Assembly: GCF_025215495.1 (NCBI RefSeq)
Contig: NZ_CP104302.1
Location: 310,001-374,000 of the forward strand
Length of the DNA: 64,000 nucleotides
Direction of reading: 5' to 3'
Origin: Mycolicibacterium brumae
GTDB lineage: Bacteria; Actinomycetota; Actinomycetes; Mycobacteriales; Mycobacteriaceae
The notes below the pieces were generated by a model. That model did no database searches. It was not told the DNA's origin and was given only the letters and a program-made list of their open reading frames with translations. Position 1 is the stretch's first letter. The number at the start of each line of letters is the position of its first letter. Positions 8,597 to 16,699 of this stretch are shown here, piece after piece. A program made the translations under genes and the position numbers.

Positions 8597-9795
8597 GACG
8601 GGCTCCCAGACGGCCAGGGCCGAGTCACCGAGACGAGCCGGCCGTGGTCGACCTTGGCGTAGATGGCGGTGCTGTTCAGTTCCCGGTGCCGCAACAGTTG
8701 TCCGACTTCCTCCAGGGAAGCGCCCGCCTGTAACACGCTGGTGGCGGTGGTGTGTCGCAGCCGATGCGCCCCGATGCGCTCAATGCCGGCCCGAACACAC
8801 GCACGGCCCACCACGGCGCAAACCGAACCGCTCGCCAGCGGCTGATGCGGGGCAAGAGCCGTCAGAAAGACCTGCCGATACGAAGATGTCGGCCTGCCCG
8901 CACGCAGATAACCAACCAGCGCCTGTCCCACGTCAACCGGCAGCGGAAGCTTGTCATGTTGATTGCCTTTGCCACGGATGACGAGTTCGCCAGCGCGCCA
9001 ATCGATATCATCGAGTTCCATGGCGGCGACTTCACCGGCGCGCAACCCCAGCCGCGTCAACACCGTCAGGATCGCGAAGTCCCGCCGACCCACAAGCCGA
9101 TTCTGCTCGCAAGACTCCAGCAGCACCCGCACCTGATCAGGTCGCACAGAACGCGGCAGCCACGCCAATCGCCAACCCGCCACCGCCGGGACAGCCGAGA
9201 CCAGATCAGTCTCCACCCGCCCGGTCAACAACAGGAACCGCAGCAAAGACCGCAACGCCGTAACCATCAACTTCGCCGCGCCCGTCGATCGAACTGAAGC
9301 CTCGGCGACGACGAACCGTGTGACCGTGCCGGCGGTCAACTCGCGCAGCTCACCGGACCCCGAACGCGTCAAGAACAGCCGCGCCTCTTGCGCGTAGTAA
9401 CGCACCGTGGCCGCCACCAAGCCGCGCTCACAGAACAGATAGGCCCGGTACTCGGTCAAGAGTTCCTCCACCGGGCCTGACGGCACCCGCGGCACCGGTG
9501 CCGGCGCCGCGCCCACTGCGCGTAAATGCCCCAGCAGTGGCGCCAACCCGCGCGCGGACAACCAACCCACATACCCCCGCGCCGACCGAACCGATAGAAA
9601 TGCTTGCACCAGTTCGTCATTCAGCTCACTCGGCGCCACACCCTCAAACGCCATCCAGCGACTCAGATGCGCCATCAAGCGCAACTGATTCGCCGCCGAC
9701 AACGGCGCATAACCCACCGACTCCAGCGCTACGGAGAACCCCGCGGCAAACTCCTGCAACGGGCCATCCACCCGCACACGCGACACCACAACCAT
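8593..9795 (-). CDS. Tyrosine recombinase/integrase, first gene of a probable RIT element
   Basis: The 400-residue site-specific recombinase has a complete catalytic set: Arg in TRLGLRAGEVAAMELDDID, Lys in GKGNQHDKLPLP, HRLRHTTATS (HxxR) and LLRHRELNSTAIYAKVD (His and the Tyr nucleophile). The N-terminal half is a SAM-like core-binding domain. I chose the ATG at 9795 because GGAAGGA lies about 8 nt upstream; an open frame continues to 10026 but runs over the recombinase-binding repeats and the HNH remnant, so that extension is not credible. It overlaps the next recombinase by 4 nt. Two overlapping recombinases in tandem fit the recombinase-in-trio architecture. Confidence 0.88.
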   Translation of the reverse strand: MVVVSRVRVDGPLQEFAAGFSVALESVGYAPLSAANQLRLMAHLSRWMAFEGVAPSELNDELVQAFLSVRSARGYVGWLSARGLAPLLGHLRAVGAAPAPVPRVPSGPVEELLTEYRAYLFCERGLVAATVRYYAQEARLFLTRSGSGELRELTAGTVTRFVVAEASVRSTGAAKLMVTALRSLLRFLLLTGRVETDLVSAVPAVAGWRLAWLPRSVRPDQVRVLLESCEQNRLVGRRDFAILTVLTRLGLRAGEVAAMELDDIDWRAGELVIRGKGNQHDKLPLPVDVGQALVGYLRAGRPTSSYRQVFLTALAPHQPLASGSVCAVVGRACVRAGIERIGAHRLRHTTATSVLQAGASLEEVGQLLRHRELNSTAIYAKVDHGRLVSVTRPWPSGSPS

Positions 9796-9845
9796 GACCA
9801 AAGTCCTTCCAATCCGACGGAAGAACCAAGCATCACCGGCCAAAA

Positions 9846-9927
9846 TTATGCCGACAACAACTCCACCGAAAACCCACTGACCAGCACAGACTCCCTCAAA
9901 ATCGGCATAACCGCCGACTCGGCATAA
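9846..9927. repeat. Three copies of a 9-bp repeat at the recombinase end of the island
   Basis: TTATGCCGA occurs on the plus strand at 9846-9854 and as its reverse complement TCGGCATAA at 9902-9910 and 9919-9927. The two inverted copies are 17 bp apart, and the last copy ends exactly where the HNH-endonuclease reading frame resumes at 9928. These are good candidates for recombinase-binding sites and for the terminus of the element. The spacer 9796-9927 has no gene otherwise. Confidence 0.6.
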
Positions 9928-10098
9928 TGCCGGCATCACCACACGATGGTTCACCACGGCGGCTGGCAGGTGTTCCTCGGCGAAGACCGCCACCCCTGGT
10001 TCATCCCACCCGCGGACCCGAAGCATCCCGACCGGCCACGCGAACCCCTGCGCTCACACGCCCGACGAACCATGACCAGCCTCCCCACCGCCGCCTAA
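9928..10098 (+). pseudogene. C-terminal remnant of an HNH endonuclease (DUF222/13E12 type)
   Basis: Reading in frame from 9928 gives CRHHHTMVHHGGWQVFL and then PWFIPPADPKHPDR to a TAA at 10096-10098, 56 residues. The CRHHHxxVHHGGW signature is the end of the HNH motif in actinobacterial DUF222/13E12-type proteins, which typically close with an FIPP-type tail. A stop codon (9925-9927) lies directly upstream, inside the last copy of the recombinase repeat, so the front of the gene was replaced by the mobile island. It is not expected to be expressed as an enzyme. Confidence 0.7.
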
Positions 10099-10161
10099 CC
10101 GCCGCGGACCCCGCCGACCACAGCCACCGCCCGCCGAACCCCGCCTGAACCCCGCGACCTT

Positions 10162-10232
10162 GCATGGACCGCACCGATGCGGGCCGCAGACTGGATTATC
10201 CAATCGTCAAGCGCCAGCCGTGCAGTCTATGC
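10162..10232. repeat. Degenerate palindromic repeat with TGGATTATCCAAT core
   Basis: The core TGGATTATCCAAT (10192-10204) is shared with 16520-16602 and, reverse-complemented, with 47231-47307. Weak arms are recognisable: GCATGGACCGCAC (10162-10174) opposite GTGCAGTCTATGC (10220-10232), 11 of 13 paired. It lies between the HNH remnant and the convergent membrane-protein gene. The rest of 10099-10354 shows no gene I can support. Confidence 0.5.
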
Positions 10233-10354
10233 GCCGATCAGGCCGCCCGGTCACCGAATCGCACCTGGCAGGGCGCGAATCAGACGCTCCCACAACCGAA
10301 TACGCACCACCAGTACGCACCTTGACAACTCAACAGAGACAAAGCGTCCGCAAT

Positions 10355-10402
10355 GGGCGCCTGGCGCCGACCCGGCTCTACCCCGTCGGCGCCAGGTTGC
10401 CC
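10355..10402 (-). terminator. Strong hairpin across the 3' end of the membrane-protein gene
   Basis: The stem pairs 10355-10371 with 10385-10402 (GGCGCCGAC opposite GTCGGCGCC, continuing to GGGC/GCCC with a small mismatch). It overlaps the last codons and stop of the gene ending at 10378. It could also block read-through from the mobile island. Confidence 0.65.
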
Positions 10403-12228
10403 ACCGGCCCAGAGGCCAGGCACACCGTCAGCGCGGCGGTCGTCGCCTCCACGGTGATGGTCTGCCCGGCGCCGGGAATCCGGATGAACACCCGGTTCAG
10501 CCCCGGCTGCACAGGCACCTTCACCTGCGGCCCGTCGTCGAGCGACATCGTCAGCGAGCCAACCGAATTCGCCAGATAGTTGAACTCCGCCGTCCAATCC
10601 GAGGGAAGCAGTGGGCCATCGAGCGGCAACTCGACGGGGAAGTCGGTCTGGACCAGATACCCGCAGTCGGGTACTGGCCCGGGCTTGACCAGCCGCACCC
10701 AGGTCACCTGCGCGTCAAGCATCCGGCCGCGGGAGTCGAACATCCGCGGTCGTGTTGTGGCCGAGGCGAATTCGGGCCGATCGCGCAGCAACGCGAACAT
10801 GTGGCTGAACATGTTCTCCGGGTGCTGGATGCGCTGCAAGATCATCGGGTCGACCTCCTGATCCAGCAGCGGCGCATCCGATTCGCGTGCGGCGCGGGCC
10901 AGCGCGGCCTCCGCGTTCTGCAGATACGACTTGGTCGGATTGTCGCGCCAACTGGTCAGGAAGGTGGCCGTCGAATACAGGCTGGAGAACAGGAACCCCG
11001 CCATCACCGCCAGCACCGCGGCTGTCCTGGCCGGTGAGGTGTCCATCGCCTGCGCCTGCGCGGTGGAGCGGTTCGGCGCGCAGAACCCGACCGCGGCCAG
11101 CAACGCCAGCACCACCACCAGATCGGGGTAGTAGCGCAGCGTCTGCGCCAGCTCCAAAGCGGTGAACGGCGACGAGCGCATCAGGTAGATCGGGATCTGG
11201 CAGGCCACCGCGTACCCGAGCGCGGTCAGCCACACCGGGGCCAGCTTCTGCTTGCGCGCCATCGACACCGCGACCGCCGCCGCCAGCGCCACCCAGCCCA
11301 GCACGATGACAACCGTCGGCGGCACACCCCACGGCGACGCCGGATCCCAGCGCTGCCACTGCCACGGCCCGCCCACCAGCCCGGGCACGATGCCGTGCGT
11401 GAACGATCGCCGCAGCAGCTGCCACGTCATCGGTAGGTCGGTGCTCCACCGCCGCTGATCCACCACCGACGTGTACAGCGCCACCCACGCCACGGTGATC
11501 GCCAGCAAAGAAACCCACAGCACCGCACCGCGCCGCCACACATCGGCGGCGGCCTGCAGCAGGCTCTTGTCGGTCTGCACGTAGGTCAGCAGCGCGACGA
11601 CTGCGAACGCCACGAACGGGATGACCGCCGACTTCTCGAAGAACAGCAGCCCGCCGAAGAACACCAGCGCCCCGGTCGCCGCGTACCGACGATTCCCGGT
11701 GCGCGCCAACAGGATCGCGTCCGCGGTCACCCACGCCAGCGCGGCCTGCAGCGGCAGCGCGTTCAGCCCGGCGGCCCACCACGCGAACGACGGCACCCCC
11801 AGCGGAGTGAACAGCGCGAACGTCAGCGGGACCAGCAGCACCGCCCGGTTGCCGACGATCACCCACAGCGCCCGCACCAGCGCCAGCGACGCCAGTAACT
11901 GCAGCACCACCAGGCTCGCCGCCGGCCACGCCCACACCAGCGGCGCGGCCTTGCTGATCAGCCCGGACAGCAGGAACGCGCCGGGCATCACGTGCCCGTC
12001 GTGGTCGTGGAACAGGAAGTCGAACGACAGCAGCGGGTTGGTGCCGGCCCGCCCGACGAGGATCAGGTCGTCCCAGTAGTAGTAGCCGCCGAACGCCAGC
12101 ACCCCGCGCACCACCAACTGCGCGGCGACCAGCACGAACGCGGCGATCAGCACCGGCGATCGCAGCGCCGGAAAGCTCAACGGGCGCAGCGCGCCCAGAC
12201 GGCTAGCGAGGATCGGCGTCTCCCGCAC
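10378..12228 (-). CDS. Large polytopic membrane protein (Rv3635-like, possible GT-C fold)
   Basis: About 616 residues with roughly 10 or more hydrophobic helices over the first 430 residues. The first external loop holds GGYYYWDDLILVGR, an acidic pair placed as in GT-C glycosyltransferases. A soluble, presumably extracytoplasmic domain follows. The protein matches what I remember of Rv3635, which sits next to galE1 in M. tuberculosis, and the order is the same here. I prefer the GTG at 12228 (VRETPILASRL); a GTG at 12264 is a longer option. It overlaps galE by 26 nt, so it is translated from the same message. A role in transferring a polyprenyl-linked sugar, possibly galactose-derived, is inference. 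Confidence 0.8.
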   Translation of the reverse strand: MRETPILASRLGALRPLSFPALRSPVLIAAFVLVAAQLVVRGVLAFGGYYYWDDLILVGRAGTNPLLSFDFLFHDHDGHVMPGAFLLSGLISKAAPLVWAWPAASLVVLQLLASLALVRALWVIVGNRAVLLVPLTFALFTPLGVPSFAWWAAGLNALPLQAALAWVTADAILLARTGNRRYAATGALVFFGGLLFFEKSAVIPFVAFAVVALLTYVQTDKSLLQAAADVWRRGAVLWVSLLAITVAWVALYTSVVDQRRWSTDLPMTWQLLRRSFTHGIVPGLVGGPWQWQRWDPASPWGVPPTVVIVLGWVALAAAVAVSMARKQKLAPVWLTALGYAVACQIPIYLMRSSPFTALELAQTLRYYPDLVVVLALLAAVGFCAPNRSTAQAQAMDTSPARTAAVLAVMAGFLFSSLYSTATFLTSWRDNPTKSYLQNAEAALARAARESDAPLLDQEVDPMILQRIQHPENMFSHMFALLRDRPEFASATTRPRMFDSRGRMLDAQVTWVRLVKPGPVPDCGYLVQTDFPVELPLDGPLLPSDWTAEFNYLANSVGSLTMSLDDGPQVKVPVQPGLNRVFIRIPGAGQTITVEATTAALTVCLASGPVGNLAPTG

Positions 12229-13195
12229 GCTGGCGGGCCTGCCACGCGCTGGCGGCCATCTCACGCAGCGTGTGCCGGTTCGCCCAATCCAGGTCGCGGG
12301 CGGCCAGTTCCCCGGTGGCCACGATCCGCGCCGGATCCCCGGGCCGCCGCGGCGCGACGTCCGGCTCGAAGTCGATCCCGGTGGCCTCGGCCATCGCGGT
12401 CATGATCTCGCGCACCGAGGTTCCCGACCCGCTGCCCAGGTTGTACACCGGCTCGATCGGCTCCCCGGCGTCCAGGCGCTTGGCGGCGGCGACGTGGGCG
12501 GCGGCGATGTCGTCGACGTGCACGTAGTCGCGCACGCAGGTGCCGTCGGGCGTCGGGTAGTCCGCGCCGTTGATCCGCGGGGTCCTGCCCGCAATGAGCA
12601 TGTCGAACACCAGCGGGAACAGGTTGAACGGGCTGACGTCGAACACCTCCGGCGATCCGGAGCCGACGACGTTGAAGTACCGCAGGCTGGTGTGCCGGAA
12701 CGGCCGTTCGGCGTCCGCGGTGGCCTTGGCCAGATCGGCCAGCAGCCACTCGCCGATCAGTTTGGTCTCGCCGTAGGGCGACTCCGGCCGCGTCGGGGTG
12801 GTCTCTTCAACGAGCTCGACGTCCGGCGTGCCGAAGGTGGCCGCCGACGACGAGAACACGAACTTGTCGACGCCCTGGGTGGCCATCTCGTCGAGCAGCG
12901 TGACCATCGCCGACACGTTCTGCTGGTAGGTGTGCAGCGGCCGTCGCACCGACTCGCCCGCGTACTTGTACCCGGCGACGTGGATGACGCCGGTGACCTT
13001 GTGGAACTGAAGCGTCAGCCGCACATTCGTCGCGTCCAGCAGCGATGCTTCGACCAGCGGGATGCCGTCGGGCACGAACTCGCGCCGCCCGGTGGACAGG
13101 TCGTCGATGACGACGACGTCGATGCCGGCGTCCGCGAGCGCGCGCACCACGTGCGAGCCGATATACCCGGCGCCGCCGGTCACAAGCCAAGTCAC
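12203..13195 (-). CDS. galE: UDP-glucose 4-epimerase
   Basis: The 330-residue short-chain dehydrogenase-fold enzyme interconverts UDP-glucose and UDP-galactose and so feeds galactan synthesis in the arabinogalactan cell wall. The NAD-binding motif GGAGYIGSH is at residues 7-15, FSSSAATFG supplies the catalytic Ser region, and SPYGETK supplies the YxxxK pair. Length is normal. It is followed, with overlap, by the membrane protein at 10378-12228, as in M. tuberculosis galE1/Rv3635. Starts and motifs are intact. Confidence 0.95.
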   Translation of the reverse strand: MTWLVTGGAGYIGSHVVRALADAGIDVVVIDDLSTGRREFVPDGIPLVEASLLDATNVRLTLQFHKVTGVIHVAGYKYAGESVRRPLHTYQQNVSAMVTLLDEMATQGVDKFVFSSSAATFGTPDVELVEETTPTRPESPYGETKLIGEWLLADLAKATADAERPFRHTSLRYFNVVGSGSPEVFDVSPFNLFPLVFDMLIAGRTPRINGADYPTPDGTCVRDYVHVDDIAAAHVAAAKRLDAGEPIEPVYNLGSGSGTSVREIMTAMAEATGIDFEPDVAPRRPGDPARIVATGELAARDLDWANRHTLREMAASAWQARQRAGDADPR

Positions 13196-13241
13196 GGTGT
13201 TCCAGGGTAGCCGCGGCCCCCGCCGCTCCCTTGCCCGACGG

Positions 13242-13646
13242 TCAGTTGCCGGGTTGGCCGACCTGGCCCTCGTGGTCCGGGTTGACGGCCTGGTCCGGGT
13301 TGCTGACCTGGTCCGGATCGACGGCCTGCGCCTGGTGGCCCTGCTGGCCCTGGCCCCCTGGGATGACCCAGTCAGACCAAGGGTCGTTGGGGTCCACCTT
13401 GTGCGAGCCGGGGAACCGCGACTGCATCTCGTTCTGCAGCGCCTGGGTGTCCTTCGGGTACTCGCCGACCTCGTAGTCCTCCGGGGTCACGCAGGCGATG
13501 TGCTTGTCTCCGTAGCTGTAGGGCTGCGTCCCGACCTGCAGCATCCCGCAGGCCTGCTGCACCGTCACCGTCTGATCGGCCTGCGCCAACGGCGCCAAAG
13601 CCAGGGCCGCCCCGGCGGCTGCCGCCGCAATTACCAGTCGCTTCAT
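13242..13646 (-). CDS. Small secreted protein with Gln/Asp/Pro-rich tail
   Basis: The 134-residue protein opens with a clear Sec signal peptide (MKRLVIAAAAAGAALALAP, cleavage near LAQA-DQ). The mature part has two cysteines (ACGML, HIACVT) likely to form a disulphide. The last 40 residues are a Gln/Asn/Asp/Pro repeat-like tail (NPDQAVNPDHEGQ). ATG start at 13646 with GAGGGA upstream. It stands alone between galE and a divergent operon. I do not recognise the family. Confidence 0.8.
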   Translation of the reverse strand: MKRLVIAAAAAGAALALAPLAQADQTVTVQQACGMLQVGTQPYSYGDKHIACVTPEDYEVGEYPKDTQALQNEMQSRFPGSHKVDPNDPWSDWVIPGGQGQQGHQAQAVDPDQVSNPDQAVNPDHEGQVGQPGN

Positions 13647-13665
13647 GAGTGTCCCTCGCGTTTGT

Positions 13666-13746
13666 GGGCGATCCCCGAACTGCTCGTATGTTAAATCTCA
13701 GTAGGGTCACAAATTCAGGGTTTCGTTGACTCGGGGCGTATCGCCC
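13666..13746. repeat. Long-loop inverted repeat upstream of the secreted-protein gene
   Basis: GGGCGATCCCCGA (13666-13678) faces TCGGGG-CGTA-TCGCCC (13731-13746), with a small bulge. The 52-nt loop is AT-rich and probably contains the promoter of the gene starting at 13646. It could be an operator pair or a structured leader. The rest of 13647-13848 holds no gene. Confidence 0.4.
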
Positions 13747-13848
13747 GATTTCTGTCCGGCGGGGCGTGGATGCTTTCTGGCCGCGCGGCTTGGCCGGGCG
13801 GCGAAACTGTGAATAGCGCTTCCTGACCGGCAGGAATACCATTTCCTG

Positions 13849-14385
13849 ATGGCGTCGTTGCCGCCACCTCCCGGGGGTCCGGGGTGGGCGCCGGCTCCGG
13901 CCAGGGGAGCCGAGCCGTCGCGATGGACCGCGCAAGCAGCGCTGCTGGTGGCCTTCCTGGCCTGCGTCATCGGAGTGATCGGCTGGTTCCGCCCGGTTTC
14001 CGCGCCTCCTCCCACCGACCCCGCCCCCACCTACACCGCCGCCGAGGTCCAAGCCGCCAAGGACAAGGTGTGCGACGCGTTCGAGCTCGTCGACAAAGCG
14101 TTGAGGATTACGACGAATGCTGATGGCGGGGAAGATGTCGCCTTGCGGCAGGCCCTCGCTGCCAATGCCCGTTTGGCACTCGTGGCCTCCGCGCAAAGCT
14201 TGAAGGGTTCGTCTACTTCTGCGAGCCCACCTTCATTGGCGGAGACTGTCGCAGATTTTGAGTCATCAGCGATTGACCTTGCGCTCAGGTACCTGGCGGG
14301 TGGCTCTCGGGAGGATTCTGAGTTACTCCAGGCGAAGGCGACGACGGAAGCGCTTGCTGGGGAGCTTCGTGCGGATTGCGGATGA
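13849..14385 (+). CDS. Membrane-anchored Ala/Pro-rich protein
   Basis: 178 residues. A short Pro-rich cytoplasmic N-terminus (PPPPGGPGWAPAPARG) is followed by one membrane helix (residues about 31-50, AALLVAFLACVIGVIGWF) and an extracytoplasmic helical domain of about 125 residues with two cysteines (DKVCDAF and the terminal DCG). Such single-pass proteins are common in mycobacteria next to large Ala/Pro-rich secreted partners. The next gene overlaps by ATGA (14382-14385), so the two are co-translated. Function unknown; a partner or anchor role for the downstream protein is inference. Confidence 0.8.
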   Translation: MASLPPPPGGPGWAPAPARGAEPSRWTAQAALLVAFLACVIGVIGWFRPVSAPPPTDPAPTYTAAEVQAAKDKVCDAFELVDKALRITTNADGGEDVALRQALAANARLALVASAQSLKGSSTSASPPSLAETVADFESSAIDLALRYLAGGSREDSELLQAKATTEALAGELRADCG

Positions 14386-16520
14386 GTGACTATCCGCCAG
14401 GAGAATGGTCTGCACTGCTGGTCGGCCATCAGTGGCCAGCCGGGCAGTCCGTCCAAGTTTTGGCGGCGGCGGTAGCAAACCGAGCGTCGGTGGAAGCTGC
14501 GTATCGAAGCTTTGCTGAACAATTGGGTGCCGCGTTGAACGGCCCGCTTATCGATCAAGAAGGCGTCACGGCTGACGATGCCCGCGATGCATTCACTCTT
14601 GGTCAGAGCGATGCACTGGCTGTTGCAGAGTCGAATCGGGTCAAAATGGAAGCCTGCCGGTCGGCTCATTCCGCGTTAACCAACCTTCGATCGCAGTTGG
14701 CTGAGTACGCGCGAACTGGAAACTCTGAGATCAAGGATATTCAGAGCTCCAAAGATGATGACTCTTCGAAACTGGCCAAAATCGTCGGTGTCGTTCAGCG
14801 ATGCCAGCGACAGGCCGATCATGCCGCTGGCCTGCAGGCCCAGACGATAATGGCGGCAGCGCAGACGATCGTGAATGAGGTTGGGTCGCCGAGCCTTCGA
14901 AGCCTCGCCGATGGAAGTGGATTGTCGTCCCAACCGCACGGTTCGGAGCCGGTGGAGGATCTTGTTCGTAATCGGCTGAACCGCCCCGACTCTCAAGGAC
15001 TATTAACGGGCGACGCTGGCGCGGACATGTACGGAGACGCGGGAGAGGCGTCGGTTCCGGCGTCAGTGGGAGCGGCGGATGCACGCAGTGAGAATCTGCC
15101 GACCGCTAATCAACACAGCAACGATCTCAGCCCGATGCTTGGGGATGCTCCGTTGTCACCGCGCCGTGATGACTTGGTGTGTGTTCCACCCGCGGCCGCC
15201 CCTGTCGGCTCACAGGGGGTGACACCGCCAGTCGCCCCGGTACCAGCAGCTTCATTGACGTCGGCCCCCGCTGCGGCCTTCTCTCTGACTAACCCGGGTT
15301 CGTCCTTCCCCGCAACCGCGCCAGAGCTCCCCACCGCCCCGTCCCTTCCTGCTACCCCCGCCCTCGCGACAACGTCAGCGGCGGAGCTGCCGAGCGTCCC
15401 CGCCGCCCTCACCCCGCAGGGCCTCATCGAGGGCTTCGCCGAAGGGGTCCGCACCGGCACGCCAATGTCCTTGGGCACCAGCGAAGTTGCATCAGCGGCA
15501 TTCCCGTCGCCGGTCGCTCCGGCCACGCAAATGGCTCCGATCAGTGCGCCCGATATCGCGGCCCCGGTCGAGCACGCCGCCGCGCCGACCGAGCACGACT
15601 ACCAGCCGATGGTCGTCGCCCAGCCGACCCCAACGCCCGCGTCGATCCCGGCCGCGCCGCCCGCTGTTGCCGCGCCGGCCGTGACGGGAGCTCCGGCGAT
15701 ACTGCCTTCCTACGGATCGGACCTGCGGCCGGTCGTCTCGCCCGCGATGCCGATGGCGCCCGCCATGCCGGCGGCGCCCGTCGCAACGCACACCCCGGGC
15801 GCGGGCGTAGTCAACCAACCTGCGGTGGTCCGAACGCCCGTCACCGCGCCGCCCGCCGGCCCGGCGGCGTTCGCGTTCACCGCCGGAGCAACCGCGGGCG
15901 CCATCGCTCGCGAGCGCTCCGAGCGCGACCACCTGAGCCGCCTGCTCAATGCCGTCGCTCGGCAGCAGCCGGCGCTGGCGTGGGGGATTGGTCAGCGCGA
16001 AGACGGCCTCACCATGCTTGTCACCGACCTCGCCTGTGGGTGGCTGCCGCCGGGCATCGAAGTCCCCGCCACCGCAGCAGTTTTGGAGCCCGGCGCGCAC
16101 AGGGGTGGTGTTGAGGAACTGCTCGGGCCGGTGGTTGTCGCGGCGGTGCACGCACCGGGTCAGCACATCCCGGACGACCCCGAGCCGGTGAACCTCTCAA
16201 CGAGACCTGTTCACGCGCCGGCGATCGAGGACCTCGGGTGGGAGCTCTGCCGAGCGGCTCAGTGGCGGGATGGATTGCCCAGGCTGGCGCACACCGTCGC
16301 CCGCGCGGCAGCTGGCGGCACCGGCGTTCTCGGCAGCGAAATCGCCCTGCTGCGAGAACATTTGGCGGAGATCATGCGACAAGTGGTCGCGACGTATCCG
16401 AACCCGGATCCGCAAACCCTCGGCAACTGGCAGCTGCTGGCCGCGATCGAGGCGCTCACCGCCGGCCACCAGCGCGCAGCGAACTACCACCTCGCCTGGT
16501 TCCTCGCGCTGCACCGCTGA
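14382..16520 (+). CDS. Large Ala/Pro-rich protein with C-terminal Rv3899c-like (DUF5631/5632-type) domain
   Basis: 712 residues from the ATG at 14382. Residues 1-190 are helical and charged and look like a helical-bundle N-terminus. Residues about 230-510 are a low-complexity Pro/Ala/Val linker. The last 205 residues form a folded domain (DHLSRLLNAVARQQPALAWG, then YHLAWFLALHR at the end). The C-terminal part resembles my memory of M. tuberculosis Rv3899c, from the region near the ESX-2 and CpnT genes. No signal peptide is visible, so export, if any, would need a type VII or other route. It is coupled to the membrane protein upstream. A type VII-secreted effector or scaffold is possible but unproven. 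Confidence 0.75.
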   Translation: MSDYPPGEWSALLVGHQWPAGQSVQVLAAAVANRASVEAAYRSFAEQLGAALNGPLIDQEGVTADDARDAFTLGQSDALAVAESNRVKMEACRSAHSALTNLRSQLAEYARTGNSEIKDIQSSKDDDSSKLAKIVGVVQRCQRQADHAAGLQAQTIMAAAQTIVNEVGSPSLRSLADGSGLSSQPHGSEPVEDLVRNRLNRPDSQGLLTGDAGADMYGDAGEASVPASVGAADARSENLPTANQHSNDLSPMLGDAPLSPRRDDLVCVPPAAAPVGSQGVTPPVAPVPAASLTSAPAAAFSLTNPGSSFPATAPELPTAPSLPATPALATTSAAELPSVPAALTPQGLIEGFAEGVRTGTPMSLGTSEVASAAFPSPVAPATQMAPISAPDIAAPVEHAAAPTEHDYQPMVVAQPTPTPASIPAAPPAVAAPAVTGAPAILPSYGSDLRPVVSPAMPMAPAMPAAPVATHTPGAGVVNQPAVVRTPVTAPPAGPAAFAFTAGATAGAIARERSERDHLSRLLNAVARQQPALAWGIGQREDGLTMLVTDLACGWLPPGIEVPATAAVLEPGAHRGGVEELLGPVVVAAVHAPGQHIPDDPEPVNLSTRPVHAPAIEDLGWELCRAAQWRDGLPRLAHTVARAAAGGTGVLGSEIALLREHLAEIMRQVVATYPNPDPQTLGNWQLLAAIEALTAGHQRAANYHLAWFLALHR

Positions 16521-16602
16521 GCTGTACCGAAATGGGGTCTGTGGCGAGGGTGAAGTGGATTATCCAATCCATGGCCCGCAGCCACCCCATTTCGGCACAG
16601 CT
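16520..16602. repeat. Palindromic repeat, TGTRCCRAA family, between convergent genes
   Basis: Nineteen-bp arms (16520-16538 and 16584-16602; 18 of 19 paired) start at the stop codon of the upstream gene and carry GTACCGAAATGGGG, also found in the arms at 47334-47408. The loop contains AAGTGGATTATCCAATCC. It may act as a bidirectional terminator for the two convergent genes. Confidence 0.75.
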
Positions 16603-16699
16603 ACGCCCGTGACAGCTCGCTCAGGTGCGCCGAAATCTCACCAGCGGACACCTACGCTCGTGACAGCGCGCTCAGGTGCACCGAAATCCCCACCAGCGG
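16602..16699. repeat. Tandem duplication of the flippase gene's 3' end
   Basis: Two copies of about 46 bp (16602-16647 and 16653-16699, period 51 bp) differ at only about five positions plus a small indel. Copy two codes for the last 16 residues and stop of the flippase (stop at 16652); copy one lies downstream and is non-coding. It directly abuts the palindromic repeat. Confidence 0.7.

Noticed and set aside
9927..10148. Plus-strand frame of 73 codons after the recombinase repeats
   Set aside because: Composition is Pro/Arg low complexity. The neighbouring frame over the same DNA reads as the HNH endonuclease C-terminus, which explains the sequence better.
10162..10232. A dif-like or phage attachment site for the tyrosine recombinases
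   Set aside because: The same core sequence recurs at 16557 and 47262, far from any recombinase, so it belongs to the dispersed palindrome family instead.
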